Origin: Ricordea florida | Lineage: Eukaryota > Cnidaria > Anthozoa > Corallimorpharia > Ricordeidae | Direction: 5' to 3' | Assembly (NCBI GenBank): GCA_949710005.1 | Contig: OX453272.1 | Span: 4,643,173-4,707,172, forward strand | Length of the DNA: 64,000 nt | Shown: positions 11,980 to 24,600 of the stretch, piece by piece | Numbering within the stretch: the first letter of the stretch is position 1 | Layout: each line of letters opens with the position of its first letter | Notes under the pieces: model-generated | Told to the model about the DNA's origin: nothing | The model's input: only the letters and a program-made list of their open reading frames with translations | Database searches by the model: none | Position numbers and translations under genes: made by a program

Positions 11980-14730
11980 TATCTAGGGTTGTACTGATCC
12001 TTTCAATTTTGCACAATGACATTTTTTGAAGTGAGGCAAGCTGTTAGGAGTCAAGTCCTCAATTTCTATGGTAAGTTATAACTGTACCATAGATAAATTC
12101 TCGTTTTTTGTTTTTTAAAAAAAATGTATCATCCTTTATCTTAGATCAAGGTAATTGTATTAAAGATAAAAATACAATCAAGCTACTTTGTTTACTCTGG
12201 AAGTTCCAAAACACAACCCTCAATAATAAAATGAGCTGGCTTATGAAATGAGGGGTTCAGACAGCCTACATGGCTGCAGCATTTTTATACCCAAACTGAA
12301 GAATTTTCTTTCAAATATGATTATTTTAAGTATAATGTACATTGAATTTCAGTTTAAGAGGTTTATATATAGGTACATTTTGTTGTTGTTGTTGTTGTTA
12401 TTGTTTCATACCTGGTTATAGAGAGAAAAAGCAACATCAAGCTTATTCTGTCTGTAGAAGACATTGGCCATATGAAAGTAGCCACCAGATGTTCTGATGT
12501 CATCTGTGCCATGAACTCTTGACGAATGATAAATCTGGCCATGGAGAATAATACAGAGAAACAAATCATCACTACTGATACTATTAGCAATGGCAAAAAT
12601 AAAACCGGAGATTAAAAGAGTACAATGACTTTTAAGGCTGTTTTTTTTTTCATTTTTCTAAACATCAGTTGAGTTACTGCATATGTTCTTTGACTCAATA
12701 GAAACACATTTTCCTGTATTTTCTCTTTTTTTTTTTGCCATTTTCCCCTTATTTTGTGCTTTACAAGGATTATAAAAGGTGTTCAAGATTAAAATGATTA
12801 TCGACAATTTGAAAGATTTCAAGCTAAAAATTGAAAGTGAATAATTAAGCAAGATTCCCTAAACTGGTTTAAATACTTGTGTCTACAAGTAAAAAAGTCC
12901 ATTGTTAAAGTCTCAAGGAGTTCTCGCAGAAAAAATTGTGCCAGGAACACAAGAAAATTATTGTAACTGTATTGCTTAAAATCAGGTTATCTTCAGCTTG
13001 CATTATTTTAAATGTACACACATCATCTGCCAGCTGAGCCAAAGCATCAGCATGATTTCCCTGAGCAGCATACAACAGACCCAAGTTCCTAAAAAGTCTG
13101 GACTTAATACTGTCTGTACACTCTGGCGTTTTGAGCACTGTCCACTGAGCCTGGGCTAAATACTCTTCTGCTTGAGAAAGCCGTCCAAGACCTGTGAGGA
13201 AACTCACTTTGATTAATACAAATAAAATTATTCACAACTGGTTTTATGATAATAACTATGCAAAAATGGTGTTACAGGACAAAGGAGGGGGGACCTCACA
13301 CTGTGTCATACTCATTACCTGTTCTGCTAAAAGTGACATTTTTCAGATAAGCACAGAGGAAATTACAGAAGAAGTTACAAAGGAATTTGGCTTACAAGGG
13401 GGGGGGGGAAAGGATCACATGCACCACAGGACCTTCCCCCCTTCTGCTAGCTTTGCCCCTGGTTGATGCTTTTTACCTACCTATGCTGGCTTCACCTAGT
13501 ATAAGGTAGGAGGGTACTAGCTCTATGCTGCTTAATCCATACACTTCAATAGAGAACTTTAAGGATTCCAGCGCAGCTGGAACAGCTCTGTCGTATCTTC
13601 CCTCAAATAAGAGTTTCTGTCCTTCTGTGCGACACAGCTCAATCATTTGCTTCTGCCAAGTTCAGGAACAAATAATAGAGAAACGAAATTGAATGCATGC
13701 CATTAAAATTTGCACAGAAAACAGAGTTTTCATTCAAGCCTTACAATAATAATTGAGTAATTAAATCATATTAATTAAGTGTTGTTTCAATGTTGTTGTT
13801 GTTGTTTGAATAATATCAGCGACATGCACAAAAGCATATTTTGGTTGCACTGCCAATTATAGATTCAATAGCTGTCAGACCTTCTTTGAAATATCGACAA
13901 ATTAGGAGAAACATTTAATATTCTTTCTCTATTCCTTGAAAACTAATTTTAGTCTCACACAACACTGACGAAAATCGAGAAAATAACCAAATGTGCAGCA
14001 TCAATTTGATGATCATACCTGTCTTAGAATTTGTTGTTGTTTCCTGTGCTGGCGTTCTTCTTCAGAACCAAGAAACGGAATGGGAGTTCGCAGTGGAATT
14101 AGTAGCTGGCATATTTTTTCATGTATTCCAAGCCAGTCTGCTTTCTGGTGTTCAGCACCGCTGAAATAAATTCTACTTTTTACAATCACATTTGAAGTGA
14201 AGACCACACAAACATGGTTCGTGTCAGCTGGTTTGAATTGTCAAAAGGTGAAATCTCTCCTCTCGAAACTATATTTTCCCGTTAATAAATTACTCTATCA
14301 TCTTGACATTGCCGAAAATTTGAGCTAGACAAGATGTTCCACCTGTTTATTCTTTGTCTATATTGTGATCATTTTTGGGCTCTATTATAAGCCGTGTTCG
14401 CCATATCGCTTCAGTTCAAATTACGGAACTTACTGGCGTCTCTAATTTGCTTATCTTAACCAATACAGTCCCAGAAATACAACTAATAGTCAATTTTCGA
14501 TAGATGCAAAACGTCAAAATAGTCTATAACCCACATTTTCCCCTACGTACAACAGTACATCATTAGGAATCGAGATACTTTAGTTCACAACACATTCTTA
14601 GCTTGAGTTATTGTGCTTACCAATAATAAGTGACTCGACAGTCTGTGCATTGTACAAACGCCGGCTTCTGGCACAACTCACATAAAAGCTTAACACCCTT
14701 TGGGTTAGCCAAAGGATTGATAGTATTCAT
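6600..14730 (-). CDS. ZMYND12: Zinc finger MYND domain-containing protein 12 (8 exons)
   Basis: Coding exons in transcript order: 14621-14730, 14019-14160, 13481-13652, 13022-13191, 12412-12534, 10849-10972, 7528-7673, 6600-6713. All junctions are GT-AG and all phases close, giving 366 residues; the human protein is 365. The start ATG gives MNTINPLANPKG, matching the family N-terminus. The MYND finger is C17, C20, C28, C31, C37, H41, H50 and C54; the His in place of one Cys is also in the human protein. The rest is a TPR-type helical array (GLSSIELVPSYL, AEEYLAQAQWTVLK, DDIRTSGGYFHMANVFY, DEAQEAEAI). The family works in sperm-flagellum/cilium assembly with TTC29 (known). Introns 5, 6 and 7 carry a ribozyme, a 75-bp minisatellite and a paired MITE. 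An unspliced read-through of exon 7 would end at 7444 with an unrelated tail. Confidence 0.93.
7027..7340. mobile_element. Composite MITE, copy 1 (ZMYND12 intron 7)
   Basis: Two inverted-repeat modules lie side by side. The first runs from AACAATTATTC to GAATAATTGTT. The second is bounded by AGTATAAATACGCAGGTGAT and its inverse ending TATTTATACT. A second copy with the same two modules is at 11071-11350. Both contain CCAATCAGAG followed by a CG-rich stretch. Copy 1 has an extra self-complementary insert (GAGATGAAGTCGAGGTGAAT) missing from copy 2. Confidence 0.75.
7950..10795. repeat. 75-bp minisatellite, about 37 units, in ZMYND12 intron 6
   Basis: Units begin GTCTGATTGGTCC or ATCTGATTGGTCC and end TGTATTGGCTTTGAG. 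They are nearly identical except three variable sites: G/A at the first base, CGCGTGCT / CGCTGGCT / CGCCGGCT in the middle, and a diverged CACTTGGTACTGACAACA block in two right-end units. Units at both ends are more diverged, as expected for an array growing from its centre. The 75-bp period keeps the minus strand open in more than one frame for 700-900 codons; this is not evidence of a protein. It lies wholly between ZMYND12 exons 7 and 6. Confidence 0.97.
11071..11350. mobile_element. Composite MITE, copy 2 (ZMYND12 intron 5)
   Basis: Same module order as the element at 7027-7340, with similarity running through the shared GAACGACTGGCAGCCATTT, ATAATCCGAGATAGCGAACC and GTATTTATACTAAGTAGACT segments. 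Similarity continues past the inverted ends into CCCTAAAC.TTGGAT, so the mobile or duplicated unit is larger than the inverted ends alone. The two copies are direct repeats around the minisatellite. Confidence 0.75.
11836..11982. repeat. (AT)n and (AT)n(TG)n microsatellites flanking the ribozyme
   Basis: A pure AT run of about 30 bp ends near 11864. A second AT run passes into a TG run at about 11946-11980. The hammerhead lies between them, which is typical of a short retroelement remnant with a simple-repeat end. Confidence 0.85.
11904..11948 (-). ncRNA. Type I hammerhead ribozyme (ZMYND12 intron 5, sense strand)
   Basis: On the minus strand all conserved parts are present in order. Box 1 CTGATGA is at 11942-11936. 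Stem II GTGG/CCAC with a GCAA loop is at 11935-11924. GAAAC is at 11923-11919. Stem III ACA/TGT has a GGCT loop. The cleavage triplet GTA is at 11912-11910, with predicted cleavage after 11910. Stem I pairs TATCCC before box 1 with GGGATA after the triplet, six perfect pairs. A very short stem III is known from hammerheads of Penelope-like elements and retrozymes. The strand equals that of ZMYND12, so it would be part of that pre-mRNA. Activity is inferred. Confidence 0.85.
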
Positions 14731-15109
14731 TTCACAAGTTTTTTTGAGTACACATGTACAGACAAATAAGTCATTCCTTTCTCTGCACCGCCATTGTAAA
14801 TGGAAGGCGCGAAGTTTGTTGCTACGCAACTTATACTGCTGGCAAAGATGTGCGACGGCTCACTATTCACTGTATGTGGCAATTTGTTACGAGGAAAAAC
14901 TTGATTGAAAATCAAATTTTCAAAACGATTGAAAGTGCACCATTTGTAGAGGTAATCTTATGGTTTCAAGTGCAATTTGAAATAAATGAGCACAAGTAAA
15001 TCTTTTAAGACTGAAAAAATCAAACAGGCCTATGGGGCGAGTACAATTTGTTGTCTATGCCAGCAGTATAAAGTTGAGTAGCGTTGCAGGACTTAAATTT
15101 CGAGATTTT

Positions 15110-15480
15110 CAAATAATCGCGAAATTAAAGTCCCGCGAAAAAAGGTTCTCGCGTAAATTAGCCACGCGAAGAATGGAGAATGTCCTACAGCTGTAACCGC
15201 AATTCGACTCTTCTACAGGTTTTACTTTGTTGAAAAGGAACATGTCAAACTGTGTACAGTTTTTTCTTATCATACGGTTTTGCTCAGAGTAATGAAAACT
15301 CTCGCTAAGGAAAATTAAAATCAGTTGAGCCAATTCTGAGACTGTTTGCCAATGGAGATCAGTACTTTGACAATTTTTGCGAAATTTAGTTCCCTGATTA
15401 TGCATTTTCTGGACAAATCGCGAAATTTAAGTCCCGCGAAATATGCCCGTCCCATTTTCGTGAAATTAAGTTCCCAAAAA
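15110..15480. repeat. Repeat with recurring CGCGAAATTAAAGTCCCGCG-like motifs
   Basis: GCGAAATTAAAGTCCCGCGA near 15119, GCGAAATTTAAGTCCCGCGA near 15420 and a third partial copy (GTGAAATTAAGTTCCC) near 15460 recur in the gap between NSUN6 and ZMYND12. No terminal repeats were delimited. It is probably a degraded MITE. Confidence 0.4.
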
Positions 15481-15642
15481 AATAAGGAACAATACAGTAA
15501 TTTAAATGAGCTGTATGGAGACTTAAGAAAGGGATACTCAAACTGGCGTCTAGATTTAACACAGCATAAGAAATAAACCCCAGGAAAACACAGTTAGGAA
15601 TTAAGGCCGATATCAGGAATCAAAACAAATATTGTTTAGCGT

Positions 15643-18600
15643 TTATTGGCATGCTTCTGTTACACACGTTTTCACAAACTTCGCGATAAAGAATCCAATG
15701 GTGTCTACGTCACACTCAGGTTTCTGTGACGTGCCATTCAATTCAAGTTGGGCGGGGTCAAACCGCTGTACCAACATACGCTCGTCCTCAGAGAGCCCGC
15801 AGTTTGGGAACCCCGGTCCACCTAGATGGGGACTCTGCAATTTACAACAAATAAATGGAGATATAAGATAATGCCAAGAAAAAGCCATAAAAGTAAAGGT
15901 GTATAGGGCTATGAGACTCCCACCACCGGAGCATTGTTACTTTCCCTTCCCCCCTTCAGTGATTGGATTTTAGTCCGTCGCAAGGTTTACCCCAGCATTA
16001 CATCGTAGGTACCCATTTATACATCAGGGTGGAGAGAGACAGTGTCGAGTTAAGTTTTCTTGTCTAAGGGAACAATACAGTGCCATCACTGGGTTTTGAA
16101 TTCCCGACCTCCAGCTCCGCAGTCCGTCACATTAACCACTTCACTTCAATGCATCCACTGAAGAAAAGATTACCTAAGCAAGTACTTTAAAGGCACTATT
16201 ACACTGTTCAATGTTTGGTGCAACCTGTCTTGCAATGGCGTTGCGAGACAGAGTTGCACGAAACATTGTACAGTGTAACATATCCTGCAAAGGCCAAATT
16301 CATTACGAGACAAGTTACACAATCAATGCCTAATGTTAGCAATTAGGGCTAAGTAACTGAGCATTTACGACTCACGAAAAAAAAATTCCGAAATTTTCTC
16401 TTGGAAATCCTAGTTAGCAAACGCTTGTGTTGTCCGCGAAAACCGCGAGAAATTTTTAAATATGCGTGTAAGTGGTGTGAAAGATGCAAAGTGGTAAATT
16501 GTATCCGAAGCCTATCGGTATTGTTGTGAGGTTCACGGGTGTTACACTCAGCCAAAATAAAAGTGACACATAAGGTATGTCTTCAACTCTGCTAACAGTA
16601 ATAGTAATAAAAAACAGTAATAAAAAAAACACAATGACGTCGCTAACCTGTTGAACAAGTGTCAAACAGGGAAATGACTTTAGGGCCCAGGCTACTTGCT
16701 GCTCGTTCTCTTGCGGTGTTACAGTACAAGTGGAGTAAACCAGTGTGCCGCCTTCCTTCAACAGACCTACGGCCTGGGGCCAAAACGGCAAAAATCAATC
16801 TGAATCTGGAATTTGGGTAAACGCTATTTCAAAAGTGATCTTTTCCACTCAAAGCTGTATTGATGATCTGGATGATATTTGTGAAACAAGAACAAGTAAG
16901 ACTTAGTGAATGTGATACGGTGATCAAACTTAAAAGCGTTGCCCTCATTTTTTTTGGCGGGAACCGCGGTCATGCAGTTGAACCTCGCCATCTCAAACTC
17001 TCAAGAGAAATTAAACATAGTTCGAAACGGCGGGGTTCGAGATAACTGAGTTTGAGAGGTGAGTTTCGACTTATAAAAAGGAACAAACTGAAAAATGCAA
17101 CTTATAACTAAACAAAAACACAACAACTGCGCACTTTGGAGAAGGGCAAAAAACAGCAGTAAATTCACTTTTACGTTATTACAGAAAGTTTTACCACAAG
17201 TAGTAAGACTAAGGGTGCGTTTTTTTGATATGATTCGGATTTGGATTTGTGATCCGAGATCACACGGATCATGGCGCATCAAAGGAACCGATGAATCCTT
17301 GTCCAGTGTGGATTCATGGGGTTCTTTGATGCGCCATGATCCGTGTGATCTCGGATCACAAATCCAAATCCGGATCATATCGAAAAAACGTACGCTAAGG
17401 CTTATGGGGGTTTGCCATTTGCTATGAAGAAGGGCAAATGCTGGAGACGTCAACTCCCCTTGTGGTGGTAAATCGTATCTTATCAACTCGTTTGACAAAT
17501 CATTTTGTGCTTGTGACGCAGCACCAGTATCTTTAGAAATACTTTCAAGTTATACTGCGCAATTTCCTTGTCTCTCAAAACCACTGGAGAACAGGATAAC
17601 AAGTCATATCATTGAATAACCAGCCATGCACTTACTGCTGTGAGAAGCTTCCTTTGTAAACTGGGATATGATGTCAATTCCTTCAGTGACATTCTAACTA
17701 CAAATTGAGGCCGCTGACCCAAGGCACTGCAAGGTGCATCAACAAGAATACGATCAAATGTTCCACAGGGGTAGGGTGGAGCTGTAGGTGAGGGACCTAA
17801 AAAAACCGACGCGGAAATAATTATCAACTCATTTCTCTAAGTAATGCCTGCACACTATACCGGAAGCACAGATGGAGACATAACTCAGTTTCAGTTGGAT
17901 TGAAAGGTCTCAATTTTGCAAAAGTTGTGTGAACATGGTTGGAAGCCACTTTGCAAGAATTTCGAGTGACTGTCTCTGTCACAGTTTCATCCCTAAGATG
18001 GACGCTAGATCAGGGAACTCCATAACATTTAGGGTAATAATAACCTAATAATGGGAAAAGTGAAAGTTCACTACCCAACTATTCATTGCTCTAAATAGTT
18101 TTGCATTTCAACTTCCAAAATTCTAAGTTATATCTCTCGCAGGATGGAAAATGTTCCAAGCAAAAAATGGCCTCAGCAACACTGAGACAATATACACTCA
18201 TTGAGAATACTTTGGTGGCCAATTAGAATTAAGAACAGCATCTTCTTTAAGAAATGTGGTGTAAAATTACTTCTCAAAGTCATCAATAATGCATAAGAGA
18301 CAGACAGGGGAAATCAAGAACCGTGACCTATTTGGCTACTGATAAAAGACGATGAAAAACTGTTCTTTTTGTAAAGTCAATTTCAACTTGTAAATAGTAC
18401 CACTTGAGAAGCACTTGATAGATGCGTTTCATCATAAATCAAACACCCTTAATTCTTTTCAAAAATACTCTGCTGCATGTCATTGATTTTTCAATTAGAT
18501 ACTGCTTACAAGATCCTTTATCCCACTGCTTCGCATGGTCAAGTGCTTTGGTGCCATCATAAACATAGCTCTCCACTGAGGTAATACCCAGTCTCTCACA

Positions 18601-21600
18601 GTTCAGCTTAAGCTTTGCTATTTTTGGCGCACTTTTATCCAAGGCTCGCAATTTGCCCTGAGAGGAAACAAGAGAACAAACACAAATCGTATCTAAGCTT
18701 CTAATTGGCAGGAAGTGTTTAATCATGTTGCTTGAATAATTGTCAGTTTATTAAGCCTGACCTATAAGTCTTTACGTAATATATCAAACACAAGACGCAG
18801 TGTTCCATCACATGTCAAACACCAACAATAGAGCTGAAAATATGACACACAACGGGGTATTTTTAGTGAAACTGGAGGTGTTTGACACGAGAAGAAACAT
18901 GTATCGAGTGTCTGATACAGCTTCTCCAATGAAATTATTTAGAAGGAGAAATAAACAATGCCAAAAACAAGCCGTGTTTCATCAGATAACCAAACACATC
19001 ATGGTGTCTGAATTCCATTGTCTATCCATTATACATTACTAGTGAGTTTGAGAATTAACAATCAAATATCAGTAATGTAGTTGTTACCTTATTTCCCATC
19101 AACAATGCCAGATGAGTAGTTTTTCCACCTATTGGACAAGGAAACAAAAGAAATTTAAATGAGGTTATCCCCAGTAATATATCCCTGGTTATCATTTTTG
19201 CAGGTGGGTGGAGATGGAAAGCATGCATCTGATTGCAGTTGAAGTTTTTGTCTAAAGAGACAACACAGTGCCAATGTCTACTTTCAAAACCAGATACAAT
19301 AACCACCGTTACCCCAGAAATAGCTTATAAGTGTTATGCTTTGCTGGTTAGTAACAAAATGAATGTATTAACTTAGAATTCACAAGCCCAACATTTCTAC
19401 ACTCCAGTCAAGCGTCTTCTTCAAGGGTGAAGTGGTTTAGTTGTGCAGCTATAGTTATACCGATGTTGAATGGCATTGCCTACAAGGTGCAAAAGCACCA
19501 ATGGTGACAGTTAATAAAACATGGACACTAGATATGCCAAGCTTTTAAACAAATCTTTGATGGAAGACTATCTCATTCAATAGTCAAATTAATTTTGCAC
19601 AGGTGTGTTATATGATAGGCAAGGTTTGCAAGCCTGGGTACGAGTGTGCCTCGTTATGATGTATATAAATGAACAAGCTTTCAAAAATAAAGCGGTTGTT
19701 TTCAGTTGGACGATTTTAGGAGATCTACTGCCTGTTGAAACATGGTGTCAGGATCCTAACGAACCCGGGAAAAAAAAAAAAGAATGCCTAGAGGAGGATC
19801 AGGGCAAGAAGGAGAATTGAGCGGCAGTGCAACTCCAGAAGACAGAATAACTCAGCTCAAACCGCCCGTGCCACTTGACTTCGAAGCTATAAATTTGGCT
19901 CACAGTTGGAAAAGATGGAGGCAAGAAGTAGAATTGTAAATGGATTTAGCAATGTGCGGCAGAGAGGAGTCAACAAAAGTGAAGCTGTTTTTGTATTTAG
20001 TCGGGAGTCAGGGACGAGAAATTTACAGTACGATGACATTCGGAGTGCCCGAAAACGAAAGAAATTTGAAGTAGGTTATCGATGCGTTTGATAAGCACTG
20101 TAATCCGAAAAGAAACGAAACCGTTGAGAGGTACAAATTTTTTTCACGCTTTCAAAACCCAGGCGAATCGCTAGAAAAGTTTATTACAGATTTGAAGCTT
20201 TTAGCGACAACCTGTAACTTTGGTGACCTTAAAGATTCACTGGTGAGAGACCGGATAATCTGCGGGATTCAAGATAAGCAGCTTCGTGAAGACCTCCTCA
20301 AGGATCCATGCCTTGATCTGCAACGATGCCTCGACACATGTAGAGCAGCCGAATTGTCCAAAGAACGAAGTAAAACCTTGGAAGAAAGTGAACATGTAAA
20401 TTCATTGAGAGATCAAATAAAGCGTGGTAAAGCATTTGGTAACAAGAGGTGCGAGAAGGTGGATAAAAGGCGAGAAAAATTCGAAAGGCGTGAAAAGTCG
20501 GAGAATGACAGGCGTGAAAATGAAAGAACTGAATATGATGCGTATCGTAAAGAAACAAAGAAATGCAAATATTGCGGTGGAATACATCGACCCGGTAAGC
20601 AAAACTGTCCTGCGTTTGGCAAGAGATGCTCTTACTGTGGAATAATGAATCATTTCGCGTCTCAGTGCATGGCTAAGGCGAACGTAAACGTGGTTGAGAC
20701 AGAGGGTGAAAGCGACGATGAATACTGCCTCACACTCGACTCAATAGATGAAAGCGAAATGATAAGCGTCCATGCAACAAGTGATCATGAGTATTCGAAG
20801 AAGCTGTTTGCTACAATAAACCTTGGAAATTCGCCGGGGAAGTTTCAGCTGGATAGTGGAGCAACTTGCAACCTGCTACCCGCAAAGTACCTTGAAGACT
20901 GGAACGAATTAACGCCTACCAGGAAATGGCTCACAATGTACAATAATACAATAATGAAGCCTCTGGGTACGTGCACTATGGAGGTACTCAACCCGAAAAA
21001 CTCAGAGTCTTATCATGTGGAGTTTGTAGTCGTCGACAACGACAGAGCCTTACCAATCCTGGGAAACCAAACCATGCAGCAGTAGCAGTAGCAGTAGCAG
21101 TAGCAGTAGCATGCAGCAGCAGCAGGAAAGCAAACCATGGACCTGGTTAGAGTGCAACATCACAATGTGATGTCAGTCAACACTACGCAAGCTTGCCTAA
21201 CTGCTGAACAACTCGTTCAGCAGTTAGACACCAACCATAGACGAGGTACTTCCAGAGCTTTCAAGGGCAAAAGTTTTCTCAACCGTCGACGCTAAGAATG
21301 GGTTCTGGCATGTTGAACTTGATGATGACAGCTCACGCCTTACTACTTTTAATTCACCCTTTGGACGGTTTCGTTGGCGCCGCCTACCCTTCGGGCTTTG
21401 CACAGCCCCAGAGGAGTTTCAGCGAAGATTGAACCACGCCTTAGAGGGCTTAAAGGGCGTCCGCACCATTCATGATGACGTCTTGATTTTTGGTGAAGGC
21501 TCCACAGAAGATGAAGCTTTAGTAGATCACGATCGAAACCTGCGCTCGTTAATGCAGCGATGCCGTGAGCAGAATATCAAGCTGAACAAGGCCAAAGTGA

Positions 21601-24600
21601 AACTGCGATGTAAAGAAGTTACTTTCATGGGTCATGTGATCTCGAAGGATGGTCTTAAAGCAGATCCAGCAAAGATCAAGGCTGTCCTGGAGATGCCAAC
21701 CCCAACTGATGTGGCCAGTGTACGTAGATTCATTGGATTTACGAATTACCTAAGCAAGTTTCTGCCTCGCCTCAGTGATGTTTGTGAGCCACTCCGGAAA
21801 CTCACACTCCCTGACGTAGAATGGTTGTGGACCGACCTTCACGACAATGCAACCGAAGCAGTGAAACGGCTCGTCACCAATGCTCCAGTTCTCAAGTATT
21901 TTGACTCGACAAAGGGCGTCACCCTACAATGCGACGCGTCAGAAAAGGGGCTTGGAGCAGTTCTGTTGCAAGACGGCCAGCCTATCGCGTACGCAAGCCG
22001 CGCGCTGACGGATCCTGAGACTCGCTACGCCCCGATCGAGAAGGAGCTCCTTGCAGTCGTTTATGGACTAGAGAAATTCCACACCTACACGTATGGGAGA
22101 AGGGTAACTGTGGAATCAGATCACAAGCCATTAGAAGTGATCGCTAAGAAACCACTCCATCGGGCGCCAAAGAGACTTCAGCGCATGCTCCTGAGAGTTC
22201 AAGCTTACGCCGTCAACCTTGGCTACAAGAAGGGGTCCACCATGTACCTGGCTGACGCCCTGAGCCGAGCGTATCTTCCCTACGACGGAAGTCACACAAT
22301 TGCCTCAGAAATTGAGAGTATCAACATGACGCAGGATGCTTGTTTAAAACCATCTACTCTCCAAGAAATCAAACAGCACACAGAAAAGGACGACAGTCTT
22401 CAAGAGCTAATCAAGGTCATCAAGGCAGGCTGGCCCGAGACAAAGGGGGAACTTTCTCATCTCGTATTACCGTACTTTGGAATACGTGACGAACTGAGTG
22501 TTGACGAGGATGTTGTTGTAAGGGGAGAAAGAATAGTGGTTCCAAAATCGTTGCGTCGAGACTTGATGTGTCGTCTTCACTATGCGCACTCTGGTGTTGT
22601 CAGCAGCCTTTCTCGAGCGAGAGAATGCATCTACTGGCCGGGCATGACTAGTGAGATCCAGCAGTTCATTGAGACGTGTGATGTTTGTAGAGCCTTTGAC
22701 AAGAAACAGCCTAAAGAAACGCTAATCTCACATGAAGTGCCAGACAGACCTTGGGCCAAAGTCGGAATTGACCTGTTCAGTTATAGAAGTCGTAACTACC
22801 TCATCTGCGTGGATTACTACTCCTCGTTTTGGGAGATTGACCTTCTTGAAGACACACGATCAGCAACAGTGATCCAAAAGTTGAAGGCCCAGTTCGCTAG
22901 GCATGGTATTCCAGAAACGTGTGTTTCAGACAACGGGTCGCAGTTTATTTCAGATGAATTTAAGGAATTCAGTCGTCATTGGAGTTTCGCTCACGTGACA
23001 AGCTCCCCGACATACCCTCAGAGTAACGGGAAGGTTGAGGCCGCCGTTAAGTCAGCTAAAGTACTTATGAAGAAATCCAGAAAGGCCAAGACAGATCCTT
23101 ATCTTGCCCTTCTCGAATACAGAAACACACCCAGTCAAGGAACAGACAGTAGCCCAGTAGTACGGCTCATGAGCAGACGGACAAGATCCCAGGTCCCTTC
23201 CTTACCACAGTTTCTTAAACCAGTCATTGACCACAGTGTCCATGACAAGCTGTTAGCCAACAAGAAACGTCAAGCGAGTTATTACAACAAGGGAGCTAAA
23301 GATCTTACAGAGCTTAGAAGTGGAGATACAGTGCGTTTAATTCCCCCTCGAGGCGTGACAAACGAGGCGGTCAAAGCGAGGGTGGACAAGCCTGTGGGAA
23401 CTCGGTCTTACGAGGTGATTACTGAAGATGGAGCCAGATATCGACGGAACCGTCGTCACTTAAGGAAAACAAGGGAGTCTTACGAGAGTGGTACATCGAC
23501 GCGTAATTCAAACCAGCAGATCTCAAATCAAACAGCGTCGCCGTCCATGCAGACAGAAAGGACTGCTGTGGTCCCTGCGCTGTCTGAGCAAACAGAAGCA
23601 CGGGGGGACCCCGTAATCCTCCAGAGGAAGCCTGAATCAAGCAGCCAACCAGCTGCATTGTCTGGATTGAGCAGTCCATCATCAGCATTATCTGAACGTC
23701 CTAAGACGACACGCTCAGGCCGAGTTGTAAAGAGACCAGAGTACTTAAAGGACTTTCATACGGAGACTTAGTGGGAGCAAGCCGGAGAAAGAGAACTCAG
23801 ATTAACAATTCAACATACGATATGTTCTCAGTGACTAGAACAGTTGTTTTTTTTTGCTGTTGTCGTTGAGTATTATTATTATTATTATGAATTATGACTA
23901 GTTATAAATTGTTTTTTTTTTTTAGAGGAAAAGGGATGTTATATGATAGGCAAGGTTTGCCAGCCTGGGTACGAGTGTGCCTCGTTATGATGTATATAAA
24001 TGAACAAGCTTTCAAAAATAAAGCGGTTGTTTTCAGTTGGACGATTGTAGGAGATCTACTGCCTGTTGAAACAAGGTGTTCCACAAAAGCAGAAGTTTCT
24101 TCAGTCACATTACTGCCATAAATGTGCTTTCACTATACAAGTACCAGCAAAATATCAGAACATAGTACTTGAACAATATTCTGAAACATTACTGCAAGTA
24201 AAATCTTTTACCTTTTGTAACTAATGAATGCCTTTGGCAAGGAAATTACCTTACACTGTAGATGACAGTACCTGGTGAAGCACACATGTCAAGAATGACC
24301 TCATTCGATTGTGGATCCATGATGTGGCCAACTACAACTGATGGCAAGTTTTGTAAAAAAAGCACATGAGGAAGGACACCATTCAAGGATGGACAGCTGT
24401 ATAGTGGTGCAGTCATACAGACAGCTACACCACTTAAAACAAATGAAAATGATGGCCATCAAAATATAGTATTGTACTCTTTGTACTCTAAGAACCATGA
24501 GTTTATTATTAACAAATAAGACAGCAGGTGACTTGGGTAATACAAAGGAACATTTGAACATTTGAGTAGGAGTTTTTTTACAAAAATAGGATGGACATTT

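Larger units (their letters stand above)
19606..24073 (+). mobile_element. Ty3/gypsy LTR retrotransposon, young but defective
   Basis: Two 137-bp LTRs (19606-19742, 23937-24073) start TG and end CA and differ at only two positions (GTTTGCAAG/GTTTGCCAG and ATTTTAGG/ATTGTAGG), so insertion is recent. The 5-bp target duplication AGGTG is at 19601-19605 and 24074-24078. A primer-binding-site candidate TGGTGTCAGGA follows the 5' LTR. A purine tract AGAGGAAAAGGGA precedes the 3' LTR. The interior has gag with zinc knuckles, a protease start, and RT, RNase H and integrase. Gag carries two in-frame stops and the protease/RT junction is deleted, so this copy is not autonomous. It sits in NSUN6 intron 5, antisense to that gene. 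Confidence 0.97.

Noticed and set aside
17001..17498. Two long overlapping frames on opposite strands
   Set aside because: Both are the arms of the fold-back MITE read in each direction.
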